From positions 1 through 18,489 of the forward strand of contig USAE01000030.1 of the NCBI GenBank assembly GCA_900552655.1: a DNA stretch of 18,489 nucleotides, in the 5' to 3' direction. Made by a program: the position numbers and the translations under genes. The stretch is from an uncultured Clostridium sp. Its GTDB lineage: Bacteria; Bacillota; Clostridia; TANB77; CAG-508. How positions within the stretch are numbered: position 1 is the first letter of the stretch; the number at the start of each line of letters is the position of its first letter. Positions 1 to 6,645 of this stretch are shown here, in pieces. The notes below the pieces were generated by a model. The model was not told the origin of the DNA. It did not search any database and saw only the letters and a list, made by a program, of their open reading frames with translations.

Positions 1-93
1 TATTAAAAATAATATTATTACTGCTACAGATATTGCTAAAGTTATAAATAATTTAAATCGTATGGAATTATATTTTTTATTTACCTTTTTCAC
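1..93 (-). CDS. Sensor histidine kinase, N-terminal fragment (partner of the adjacent response regulator)
   Basis: Only the first 31 codons are in the window; the gene continues past position 1. The start is a GTG (91-93) that overlaps the TAG stop of the response regulator by one base (TAGTG), typical of translationally coupled two-component pairs. The visible peptide has a short basic N-terminus (VKKVNKKYNSIRFKL) followed by a hydrophobic segment (FITLAISVAVIILFLI), which looks like the first transmembrane helix of a membrane-bound kinase. No HAMP, HisKA or ATPase domain is visible because of the window edge. The kinase assignment is inferred from position and N-terminal character. Confidence 0.7.
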   Translation of the reverse strand, partial: MKKVNKKYNSIRFKLFITLAISVAVIILFLI

Positions 94-770
94 TATTTAA
101 CCTCGAATTTATATCCAACACCACGCATTGTTTCGATATATTTTCCTTTTTTTCCTAATTTATGCCTAATTTTCTTAATATGACTATCTATTGTTCTAGA
201 ATCGCCATAATAGTCATAATTCCATACATTGTTTAATATTTTATCTCTTGATAATGCAATATTTTCGTTATCTATTAAATATTTTAATAATTCATATTCT
301 CTTAGGCTTAATTCTATTTGTTTTCCATCTACTTTTACAGTTCTTCCATCTGGATCTATAATAATTCCACCATAATCTTTAAATTTATCTTTTTCTTTTT
401 TAGTTCTTTTTAATATAGCCTCTACTCTTGCTACTAATATTTTTGGACTAAATGGTTTAGAAATATATTCATCTACTCCAAGTTCGAATCCGAATAGTTC
501 GTCTTGTTCTTCTCCCCTTGCTGTAAGCATTATAATTGGTATTTGTGATATTTGTCTTATTTGCCTTAAAACAGACCAACCATCTAATTTGGGCATCATA
601 ACATCTAATAAAATTAAATTTATCTTATTTTGGTTTTCTTCAAATATTTCTAATGCCTTTTCGCCATCTTCTGCTTCTAAAATTTCGTATCCTTTTTGAG
701 CCAAAAAGTCTTTAATTAGTTTTCTCATTCTTGATTCATCATCTACTACTAAAATCTTTTCACTACCCAT
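93..770 (-). CDS. OmpR/PhoB-family response regulator
   Basis: A 225-residue two-component transcription regulator. The receiver domain (about residues 4-120) has the acidic pair D10-D11, phospho-acceptor D56 in LLDVMMP, T83 in MLTAR and K105 in SKPF. The C-terminal winged helix-turn-helix domain (about 127-223) has the usual ending DSRTIDSHIKKIRHKLG...IETMRGVGYKFE. Full length for the family. An AAGGAG-type ribosome site precedes the ATG. The kinase gene follows with a one-base overlap, and a likely promoter lies at the end of the spoIVFB-like gene. Which genes it controls cannot be read from the sequence; proximity to sporulation genes is suggestive only. Confidence 0.95.
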   Translation of the reverse strand: MGSEKILVVDDESRMRKLIKDFLAQKGYEILEAEDGEKALEIFEENQNKINLILLDVMMPKLDGWSVLRQIRQISQIPIIMLTARGEEQDELFGFELGVDEYISKPFSPKILVARVEAILKRTKKEKDKFKDYGGIIIDPDGRTVKVDGKQIELSLREYELLKYLIDNENIALSRDKILNNVWNYDYYGDSRTIDSHIKKIRHKLGKKGKYIETMRGVGYKFEVK

Positions 771-795
771 ATATTTTCGCTCCTTTTACATAACT

Positions 796-825
796 ATTAT
801 ACATTATAATTAGTTTTTTTGTCCA
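796..825 (-). promoter_or_regulatory. Candidate sigma-A-type promoter for the two-component genes
   Basis: On the minus strand TGGACA (820-825) is followed after 18 bases by TATAAT (796-801), lying over the last codons of the spoIVFB-like gene, about 26 bases upstream of the regulator start. This would let the regulator and kinase be expressed in vegetative cells independently of the sporulation genes upstream. The assignment is from sequence match only. Confidence 0.5.
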
Positions 826-1453
826 GATTGTGAAAAGATTTAAAATATTTACTCATTTCTTTGTATTTTATATTTTCTTTTATTATTAAATACCACATAA
901 AAATCACTATAAAAATAATCGCTATATTCTTTGCATATAATAAACCTATACTAGCTAGCGCGGTAAGAATACTCATCATTATATTATTAATAGAATTACT
1001 TATTTTATATGATTCAAAATTACTATGAAAAATTCTTAATATTCTGTTTAATATTTGCCCACCATCTAGTGGATATATTGGTAATAAATTAAATATTGCA
1101 ATTACTATATTTATATAGACTGGTTCTGGTTTATTTAATACTAAAAACATTCCCGCAATTACTATATTAGAAATAGGCCCCATTAATAATATAATTATCT
1201 TTTTTACATTATTCATATTTGATTTTCTTATTTTGGTATTATATTCCTCTTCTTTTTCTTTAAATCCTACCGAAACACCTAATGGCATAATTTTTAAGCT
1301 TTTTACCTTATATCCTAATACTATTCCTGCTAAAAGATGAAAACATTCGTGTATAATTACAAATATCATAAATAATATATACATATAAAATTGATTAACA
1401 ATAAAAAAAATTAATCCTACTAAAAATATTTTTATATCTATTTTAAATTCCAT
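797..1453 (-). CDS. spoIVFB: Site-2-type M50 membrane metalloprotease, SpoIVFB-like
   Basis: A 218-residue polytopic membrane protein. The zinc motif HExxH is H35-E36-C37-F38-H39 inside a hydrophobic helix. The second M50 motif, NLLPIYPLDGGQ, supplies D130 as the third ligand. Further membrane segments lie at about 8-34, 85-106, 112-128 and 157-190. Bacillus SpoIVFB cuts pro-sigma-K inside the membrane during sporulation. The assignment here rests on these motifs plus the gene immediately upstream, a membrane-anchored LytM/M23 protein resembling SpoIVFA, 30 bases away in the same order as the Bacillus spoIVF operon. A ribosome site AAAGGGTGA precedes the ATG. It lacks a visible CBS domain, as expected for the SpoIVFB branch. 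Another M50 role (for example RasP-like) is less likely because there is no PDZ domain. Confidence 0.85.
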   Translation of the reverse strand: MEFKIDIKIFLVGLIFFIVNQFYMYILFMIFVIIHECFHLLAGIVLGYKVKSLKIMPLGVSVGFKEKEEEYNTKIRKSNMNNVKKIIILLMGPISNIVIAGMFLVLNKPEPVYINIVIAIFNLLPIYPLDGGQILNRILRIFHSNFESYKISNSINNIMMSILTALASIGLLYAKNIAIIFIVIFMWYLIIKENIKYKEMSKYFKSFHNLDKKTNYNV

Positions 1454-1483
1454 CGCTCACCCTTTCTAATGAATTTATTATTT

Positions 1484-2344
1484 TTAGAAGTTTAAAATCA
1501 AATCAGGATTTACATACCTTTCATTTTTTCTTATTTCAAAATGTAAATGTGGTCCTGTAACATTTCCTGTTGCTCCTACTTCTGCAATAGGTTGATTTTG
1601 CTTAACATATTCACCTTCTTTTACATATAATTTATTGCAATGTGCATAATAAATTGCTACATCATCTTTTTCTATTCTTAAATGATTTCCATAATCACCT
1701 TCACCTGAAGCTATTTTAACTATCCCATCTAAACTAGCATATATAACTGTACCTGTATTTGCCGCTAAATCTATTCCTGTATGATTTTTTGGTACAGATG
1801 CTGTTGTAGGATTTCTATGTCCAAATCTAGATGTAACTGTTCCTACAATTGGTTTTGTTATATTATATTTATTTTTTATCTCGTTTGCGTCAATTTCCAT
1901 TTGTGATAAATTTGTTTCTATTTTTTCTTCTGTAGCTCCGCCTATATTTGTGTTATTATCTATCGTTTCATTTAAACTTAGTTCATTAGCTAATTCATTT
2001 CCCATAGAATTTTCAATTTGATTTTCTGATTCTTTTGTAAAAATATTATTTGCATTAATCCAATTCATAAAATTTATATACAGTTCATTGAAATTAACAT
2101 CATATTCCATAATTTGCTTTGCTTTACTAAGCATATCTTTTGAAAATAAATTTTCTGCATTTTGAAAAGAATAAAAAATACAATATATACTTAAACATAC
2201 TAATATTTGGATTATAACTTTTTTTATAATTCTATTTTTTAATTTCGAATGTTCCTTTGTTTTTGTTTCTCTTATATTTCCTTTATTCCTATATATTTCT
2301 TCTGCTCTTCTTATTCTTTCTTCTGTTGTTAATACTCTTTCCAT
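1484..2344 (-). CDS. spoIVFA: Membrane-anchored LytM/M23 protein, SpoIVFA-like
   Basis: A 286-residue protein with a charged cytoplasmic N-terminus, one membrane segment (about 41-60), an extracytoplasmic linker rich in Asn/Glu (about 105-160) and a C-terminal M23/LytM domain (about 165-284). I start it at the ATG at 2342-2344, which has AGGAAGAGGTG just upstream; an in-frame ATG 15 codons earlier has no ribosome site. The zinc and catalytic residues look intact: H188 and D192 (HTGID), H235 (YYAHC) and H266/H268 (HLHFE). In Bacillus, SpoIVFA holds and inhibits the SpoIVFB protease in the forespore outer membrane. The name rests on topology and pairing with the M50 gene downstream; an active peptidoglycan endopeptidase is the alternative. 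Confidence 0.75.
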   Translation of the reverse strand: MERVLTTEERIRRAEEIYRNKGNIRETKTKEHSKLKNRIIKKVIIQILVCLSIYCIFYSFQNAENLFSKDMLSKAKQIMEYDVNFNELYINFMNWINANNIFTKESENQIENSMGNELANELSLNETIDNNTNIGGATEEKIETNLSQMEIDANEIKNKYNITKPIVGTVTSRFGHRNPTTASVPKNHTGIDLAANTGTVIYASLDGIVKIASGEGDYGNHLRIEKDDVAIYYAHCNKLYVKEGEYVKQNQPIAEVGATGNVTGPHLHFEIRKNERYVNPDLILNF

Positions 2345-2365
2345 AAAAAACACCTCTTCCTTAGT

Positions 2366-2386
2366 AATATATTTGTACAATATATT
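2366..2386. repeat. Short inverted repeat upstream of the spoIVFA-like gene
   Basis: AATATATT (2366-2373) and AATATATT (2379-2386), each its own reverse complement, flank TGTAC, giving an almost perfect 21-base dyad 21 bases upstream of the preferred start codon. It could be an operator or simply a product of AT-rich composition. No known factor site was recognised. Confidence 0.3.
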
Positions 2387-2407
2387 CATTGGTTGAGGTT
2401 TTTATGT

Positions 2408-2734
2408 TTAAAATATAAAATTTAATATACAAGTTATTGCAAGTATACAAAACACTATAAAACTTATTTTTTTAAGTTTATTGTATTTTTTAATAATTGT
2501 ATTATATTTTTTCTTATCTTCATAATTGTTTATATTTTTTAAATAGTCATGTATTACTGTTTCTGCCTCTTTTACGACATATCCGTCTTCTGCTTTACTT
2601 TTAATGTCATTTGATTTTAATTTTCTTATTACTTCTTTTTCCTTATTCTTTATTTCTGGTTTTAATATAACCCATGCCTCCTCTACAATATTTGAAGGCA
2701 AATTTCTTAATACTATCATATTTTTCATTTCCAT
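2408..2734 (-). CDS. Small protein with a C-terminal membrane anchor, function unknown
   Basis: A 108-residue protein I do not recognise. The first ~85 residues are charged and probably helical (for example KNKEKEVIRKLK and YEDKKKYNTIIKKYNKLKK); residues about 90-108 form a hydrophobic tail (ISFIVFCILAITCILNFIF), so it would be tail-anchored with the soluble part in the cytoplasm. The start is the ATG at 2732-2734, six bases after AGAGGTG; a GTG three codons upstream lies inside that ribosome site and is unlikely. It sits 36 bases after the yyaC-like gene and 63 bases before the spoIVFA-like gene on the same strand, so a sporulation-linked role is possible but is only guilt by association. 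Confidence 0.75.
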   Translation of the reverse strand: MEMKNMIVLRNLPSNIVEEAWVILKPEIKNKEKEVIRKLKSNDIKSKAEDGYVVKEAETVIHDYLKNINNYEDKKKYNTIIKKYNKLKKISFIVFCILAITCILNFIF

Positions 2735-2770
2735 ATGTATCACCTCTAAATCTATATTTATATTAATAAT

Positions 2771-3313
2771 TCACAAATTTAAAGATTTTATACTTTCTAA
2801 TATTATATTAGAAATATTTTTTGAAAATTTTAATATCATTTTATAATCTGCATTTTTTAAATTATAATAATTTTTAACTAAGTTTTTTTCATCTTTTCCT
2901 ACTATCGCTTTTATAGAAATGTTTCCAATTACTATAGATTTCTTTTTTAGTGCACTGCCTGGTACTAAGCCTTTTTTTAATATAAAAACATTTCCTGGTT
3001 CTATACTATTTGATAATGCTGAATCTATACTAATAACATATGGTTTTGTATATTCTTTTTCTATATTTTTTAATGTTTGATTTATATTTTTTGAATTAAC
3101 ATTATTCTTTAAGTTTCCTAATATTTTTATCTTTTTATCTTTTAAATTTTTATATAAAGTTTCACCAATTAGTGGTCCTAAACTATCTCCTACCATTTTA
3201 TTACTTCCGATACAAACAAAAATTAAATTAGAATATCTTTTTTTATTTATTTTTTCTATAATTTTATTTAGTTCTAAATTAAAATTAGCATATACTAAGT
3301 TATTAGAATACAT
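2771..3313 (-). CDS. yyaC: YyaC-family putative sporulation protein
   Basis: A 180-residue protein matching the YyaC family (DUF1256), which is related to the spore germination protease GPR and found in endospore formers. Recognisable family features are the strand-turn FVCIGSNKMVGDSLGPLIGE (about 33-52), VISIDSAL (about 93-100), and PGNVFILKKGLVPGSALKKK followed by IGNISIKAIVG. A GGAGGG ribosome site lies five bases before the ATG. Substrate and catalytic status of YyaC proteins are not established to my knowledge. The gene is preceded by a possible forespore-type promoter and followed by other sporulation-linked genes. Family assignment is from motif memory, not a search. Confidence 0.8.
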   Translation of the reverse strand: MYSNNLVYANFNLELNKIIEKINKKRYSNLIFVCIGSNKMVGDSLGPLIGETLYKNLKDKKIKILGNLKNNVNSKNINQTLKNIEKEYTKPYVISIDSALSNSIEPGNVFILKKGLVPGSALKKKSIVIGNISIKAIVGKDEKNLVKNYYNLKNADYKMILKFSKNISNIILESIKSLNL

Positions 3314-3332
3314 TGTATCCCTCCATAACCAC

Positions 3333-3362
3333 AGTATATGCTTTTTTTTATAGTATATTCAC
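3333..3362 (-). promoter_or_regulatory. Possible forespore (sigma-F/G-like) promoter of the yyaC-like gene
   Basis: On the minus strand TGAATA (3357-3362) is followed after 17 bases by TATACTG (3333-3339), a 5/7 match to the sigma-G -10 CATACTA known from Bacillus. It lies 20 bases upstream of the yyaC-like start codon. A vegetative -10 (TATACT, immediately after the TGAATA start) overlaps, so the assignment is tentative. Confidence 0.35.
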
Positions 3363-3375
3363 TTAAGCTACATAA

Positions 3376-3630
3376 CTATTTTTTTGTTTTGGCAATTATT
3401 ATATTTATATCTTTAGAATTATAATATTTTTTAAATAAATCTTGTGAATAACCAGCAACTTCATTTGTTAAAAAAAATGTCTTATAATCTTTATCTGTTA
3501 GTTTATTTAAAACTTTATCCACATCTTCTAGTTCTTCTAATTCTATACCATTCATACCAATATTTTTAAAAAACTTAAAACTATTATTATCATGAATCGA
3601 TTTTATATATGATACTTTAATAATAATCAC
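3376..3630 (-). CDS. Small protein resembling V/A-type ATPase subunit F (stand-alone)
   Basis: An 84-residue protein whose pattern (HDNNSFKFFKNIGMNGIEL, then KVLNKLTDKDYKTFFLTNEVA, then INIIIAK) resembles the Rossmann-like V/A-ATPase subunit F, but no other ATPase subunit is nearby. It lies 23 bases after hslO. The start is unusual: no in-frame ATG occurs before residue 26, and the only GTG (3628-3630) is inside the apparent ribosome site TTAGGTGATT; the alternative is one of the ATT codons just after it. It may be a solitary regulatory domain derived from subunit F, or an unrelated small alpha/beta protein. The resemblance is by eye. Confidence 0.5.
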   Translation of the reverse strand: MIIIKVSYIKSIHDNNSFKFFKNIGMNGIELEELEDVDKVLNKLTDKDYKTFFLTNEVAGYSQDLFKKYYNSKDINIIIAKTKK

Positions 3631-3653
3631 CTAATTATATTATACCCATATTA

Positions 3654-4532
3654 TTATTTTTTATTTACTAAATTAATTAATTCTTCTTTAGAAAATAAAT
3701 ACTTTTTATTACAAAAATGGCATATTATCTCTGCTTTTCCATCTTCTTCTATAATTTTATTTAGATCAGTCTTTTCCAATGCTAGCAATGCTCTTTCTAT
3801 TTTTGCTTTGCTACAATCACATTCATATTTCGGTTTCATATCCTTTTTAATAACTTTTAAATTTTTATCACCTGTTATTTGTTTTGCAATATCTATTAAT
3901 GATAAATTGTTTTCTAGCATTTTAGAAATTGCTCCAGATTTATATATGTTTTCTTCCAGTTTTGTTATATCCTCTTCTGTAGCATCTGGCATAGCTGTTA
4001 CCAAATATCCTCCTGCATTTTTTACCCCATTTTTATCTACTAAAACTCCTAATGCAACAGCAGTTCTTGTTTGTTCTGACTCTGTAAAATATCTTGCAAA
4101 ATCTTCTGCAATTTCTCCAGATGAAATTGGTATTACACCAATATAAGGCTCTTTTAAACCAATATCTTTTATTACATTTACATATCCATTAAATCCAACA
4201 ACACCACCTACATCCAATTTTCCAAATTCATTTAACGGTGCATCAACTTGTGGGTTATCTACTATCCCTTTTATTTTTAGATTACTATTTACAACAGCAA
4301 CCATTTTTCCTATTGGACCATCACCTTTTACTTGTAATGTAATATTGTCTTTTTCAGACTTTAGATCTGTTCCCATTATTATCCCCATTGTTAAAAGTCT
4401 ACCCAACGCTGCTGTTGCAACTGGGCTTAGGTCATGAGTTTTTCTTGCAGATTCTACTAAATTTGTTGTATCTGCACAAGTTATAGAAATTCTTCCATTA
4501 TATGCTAAAAATTTTATTATATTATCTTCCAT
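3654..4532 (-). CDS. hslO: Hsp33 redox-regulated chaperone
   Basis: A 292-residue Hsp33. The core domain begins with the typical DNIIKFLAYNGRISITCADT and contains TAALGRLLTMGIIMGTDLK, QVKGDGPIGKMVAVVN, and the FARYFTESEQTRTAVALGV segment. The C-terminal redox switch has all four zinc cysteines: C238 and C240 (CDC) and C271 and C274 (CHFC). In the family, oxidation of these cysteines releases zinc and activates holdase activity in the cytoplasm. Length is normal. The ribosome site AGGAAGGAT precedes the ATG, and one copy of the GGGATT hairpin repeat ends immediately upstream of it, so the repeat may be in the transcript leader. Confidence 0.96.
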   Translation of the reverse strand: MEDNIIKFLAYNGRISITCADTTNLVESARKTHDLSPVATAALGRLLTMGIIMGTDLKSEKDNITLQVKGDGPIGKMVAVVNSNLKIKGIVDNPQVDAPLNEFGKLDVGGVVGFNGYVNVIKDIGLKEPYIGVIPISSGEIAEDFARYFTESEQTRTAVALGVLVDKNGVKNAGGYLVTAMPDATEEDITKLEENIYKSGAISKMLENNLSLIDIAKQITGDKNLKVIKKDMKPKYECDCSKAKIERALLALEKTDLNKIIEEDGKAEIICHFCNKKYLFSKEELINLVNKK

Positions 4533-4548
4533 TTTCTATCCTTCCTAT

Positions 4549-4578
4549 CGGGATTTGGGGACGGTCCTTAAAATCCCG
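4549..4578. repeat. GGGATT/AATCCC hairpin repeat, copy A
   Basis: CGGGATTT (4549-4556) pairs with AAATCCCG (4571-4578) around a loop containing GGGGACGGTCC. It is the reverse orientation of copies at 7478-7513 and 13123-13152 and the same orientation as that at 13018-13047. It ends 16 bases from the hslO start codon. It resembles REP-type palindromes. Confidence 0.85.
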
Positions 4579-4618
4579 GTTTTATATTTCAAAAGTTCAT
4601 TAGCTCTTTTAATAAGAA

Positions 4619-4654
4619 AATCTGCCTACAACTATATACGAAGTTCAGCAGATT
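4619..4654 (-). terminator. Probable terminator of the rpiB-transferase-rubredoxin transcript
   Basis: AATCTGC (4619-4625) pairs with GCAGATT (4648-4654), with an inner AACT/AGTT helix, 10 bases downstream of the rubredoxin stop. On the minus strand the stem is followed by TTCTTATT, a moderate U-tract. Confidence 0.55.
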
Positions 4655-4664
4655 ATTATAATTC

Positions 4665-4817
4665 TTATTGTTTTTCAAACATATCTTTTCCTACTCCACA
4701 AAGTGGGCAAACCCAATCTTCTGGTATATCTTCAAAAGCTGTTCCTGGAGCTATTCCAGAATCTGGATCTCCTTTTTCTGGATCGTATACATATCCACAA
4801 GCTAAACAAACATACAT
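4665..4817 (-). CDS. Rubredoxin (stand-alone)
   Basis: A 50-residue rubredoxin: MYVCLACGYVYDPEKG at the N-terminus and DWVCPLCGVGKDMFE at the C-terminus. The four iron ligands are C4, C7, C37 and C40 (two CxxCG-type knuckles), with the conserved aromatic core Y2, Y11, F28 and W35. It is a soluble one-electron carrier of anaerobes, typically serving reductases of oxygen or peroxide, but no such partner is in the window. AGAGGTGAT sits just before the ATG. It follows the transferase-rubredoxin fusion by 65 bases on the same strand, and is about 53% identical without gaps to that fused rubredoxin domain (25 of 47 aligned positions counted by eye). Confidence 0.95.
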   Translation of the reverse strand: MYVCLACGYVYDPEKGDPDSGIAPGTAFEDIPEDWVCPLCGVGKDMFEKQ

Positions 4818-4882
4818 CTTTATCACCTCTTTAATTTTTTTATAATTATATTATGAAAATCATATTTTATCAATATTTAAAT

Positions 4883-6130
4883 TTATTTTTCTTCATATGG
4901 TGTAAACATATCTTTCCTTTCACCACAAACTGGACAGTTCCACTCTTCTGGTAAATCGTAAAATTCTGTATTTGGACCAATACCTGCTGTTTCATTTCCT
5001 ACTTTCGGATTATAAATATATTTACAATTCGAGCATTCATACATGCTTCCTTCATCTCCACGTAAGTTTGAAAAACTTCTATATCCCAATGCAATAACTG
5101 CAATTACCATAAAGGCAAAAGAAATTGCTTTTATTATTCCACTTTCGAATAATATTACTGCAAACATTCCAAATGTTGCACTTATTCCATATAAAATATA
5201 AACTGCTTGTTTTTGTGAAAAACCTTTTCTTACTATTCTATGGTGTAAATGACCTTTGTCTGCTTGGAATATAGCCTTTAATGATTTCCCTTTATGAATT
5301 CTTCTTAATATTGCACATAGTGTATCAAAAATTGGCAAACCAAGTACTATTACCGGCAATATAATTACAACTGCTGTGTATGTTTTGGCAACACCTAAAA
5401 TTGAAACTACTGACAATGTAAATCCTAAAAAATTAGAACCTGTATCTCCTATAAAAGTTTTTGCTGGATTAAAGTTAAATGGTAAGAATCCACATAGTGC
5501 TCCTGCTAATGCTGTTATCATTATTATTGCAATTAATGGTGAATTATTTAATGAAAATATAATTAATAATGATATACACGAAATCATTGTTATTCCAGAA
5601 GACAAACCATCTAGTCCATCCATTAAATTTATAGCATTAGTAATTACAATTATCCAGACTACTGTTAATATCATAGAAACTATTTCGTTCACTACAGCAG
5701 ATTCAAATAATGGAACTACCTCTATAATCCTTATTCCAGATAGCACAACTGCAACTGCTGCTAAAAGCTGTCCCGAAAGTTTCGCTAATGGTCTTATAGT
5801 TTTTACATCATCTATAAAACATGTTATTCCTAAAATTAGCACACCTATAAAAAATCCAAGTAACTTTTTACCATACTGTTCTATTCCAAATAAGTTTATT
5901 CTTGATGAATCTTCTATTGATAATGTTATTACTAAATATATAAACGAAACTACAAATCCTGCAATAACAGCAACTCCACCTAGTTTAGGTATGGGTTTAT
6001 GATGCATTCTTCTATTATCTTTTGGTACATCTACTGCACCTACTTTCTTCGCTAATTTTATAGAATATGGTGTCATCATAAAAGCTGTTATAAATGCCAA
6101 TAAAAAGGCAATTGCTATATCTCCCCACAT
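4883..6130 (-). CDS. WecA/TagO/MraY-type phospho-N-acetylhexosamine transferase fused to a C-terminal rubredoxin domain
   Basis: A 415-residue protein. Residues about 1-355 are a polyprenyl-phosphate phosphosugar transferase: many membrane helices, D107-D108 (FIDDVK), NLMDGLDGL with D171 and D174, D229 (FIGDTGSNFLG) and H294/H296/H297-R298 (HLHHR). These are features of the WecA/TagO group that transfers GlcNAc-1-P to undecaprenyl phosphate to start wall polymer or O-polysaccharide synthesis. After the last helix, residues 363-415 form a complete rubredoxin with C366, C369, C399 and C402, starting with its own methionine (MYECSNCKYIYNP). In WecA the C-terminus is cytoplasmic, so the iron site would face the cytoplasm. 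I start at ATG 6128-6130, after AGAGGTG; the GTG three codons earlier is in the ribosome site. Internal initiation at Met363 is possible. The acceptor and sugar are inferred from family. Confidence 0.9.
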   Translation of the reverse strand: MWGDIAIAFLLAFITAFMMTPYSIKLAKKVGAVDVPKDNRRMHHKPIPKLGGVAVIAGFVVSFIYLVITLSIEDSSRINLFGIEQYGKKLLGFFIGVLILGITCFIDDVKTIRPLAKLSGQLLAAVAVVLSGIRIIEVVPLFESAVVNEIVSMILTVVWIIVITNAINLMDGLDGLSSGITMISCISLLIIFSLNNSPLIAIIMITALAGALCGFLPFNFNPAKTFIGDTGSNFLGFTLSVVSILGVAKTYTAVVIILPVIVLGLPIFDTLCAILRRIHKGKSLKAIFQADKGHLHHRIVRKGFSQKQAVYILYGISATFGMFAVILFESGIIKAISFAFMVIAVIALGYRSFSNLRGDEGSMYECSNCKYIYNPKVGNETAGIGPNTEFYDLPEEWNCPVCGERKDMFTPYEEK

Positions 6131-6141
6131 ATTTAACACCT

Positions 6142-6588
6142 CTATTTCATATTTTCATTTTCTATTTTTTCTAGCATGTCTAATCTCTCTTTATATCTTC
6201 CACCTTTAAATTCTGTTTCTAGCCATGCATTTATCATTTTTATTGCTTCTTCTATTGTTGTATTATCACCAGATAAAGTTAATAAATTTATATCATCATC
6301 TGCTTTAGCAGATTTTGCATACTCTACACTAGTTACACTTGCAGCTCTTACTCCTTTAAATTTATTAGCTACAACTGTCATTCCATAACCAGATCTGCAT
6401 ATTAATATCCCCTTGTCTGCAACTTTATCTACCATTGCTTGAGCAACTTTTTTTGCATAAATTGGGTAATCTGTTCTTTCTTCAGAATTTGTCCCAAAAT
6501 CTTTAAATTCAATACCTTGTTTATTAAAATACTCTTTTATTTCTTCCTTTAGTTTATATCCCCCATGATCTGCTCCTATAGCAATCAT
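6142..6588 (-). CDS. RpiB/LacA/LacB-family sugar-phosphate isomerase (divergent active site)
   Basis: A 148-residue protein starting at ATG 6586-6588 after a strong AAGGAGGTC site; upstream in-frame ATG codons lack one. Family features are ADHGGYKLKE (6-15), DYPIYA (40-45), C64 in the ICRSGYGM loop, VVANKFKGVRAA and the C-terminal FKGGRYKERLDML. RpiB interconverts ribose 5-phosphate and ribulose 5-phosphate; LacAB acts on galactose 6-phosphate. Some residues differ from classical RpiB: the usual CGTGIGM loop is CRSGYGM, the HNDAN histidine is D97 (DDDIN), and the histidine after GGR is Y132. It leads the operon, 11 bases before the transferase-rubredoxin gene. The substrate is therefore uncertain. 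Confidence 0.85.
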   Translation of the reverse strand: MIAIGADHGGYKLKEEIKEYFNKQGIEFKDFGTNSEERTDYPIYAKKVAQAMVDKVADKGILICRSGYGMTVVANKFKGVRAASVTSVEYAKSAKADDDINLLTLSGDNTTIEEAIKMINAWLETEFKGGRYKERLDMLEKIENENMK

Positions 6589-6616
6589 ATTAAGACCTCC
6601 TTTTTTATTCTTTTTT

Positions 6617-6645
6617 ACTATATCACATGATTTTTTAGAATACAA
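6617..6645 (-). promoter_or_regulatory. Promoter of the rpiB-transferase-rubredoxin operon
   Basis: On the minus strand TTGTAT (6640-6645), a 17-base spacer and TATAGT (6617-6622) with an extended -10 TG at the right place. It lies 29 bases upstream of the isomerase start and is divergent from the rpsT promoter. Confidence 0.7.

Noticed and set aside
2341..2420. A sigma-E promoter for the spoIVFA-like gene
   Set aside because: No pair of -35/-10 elements with correct spacing and adequate match was found upstream; only partial matches in AT-rich sequence.
4555..4845. Plus-strand open frame of 96 codons across the rubredoxin gene
   Set aside because: It is antisense to the clear 50-residue rubredoxin and includes the hairpin repeat.
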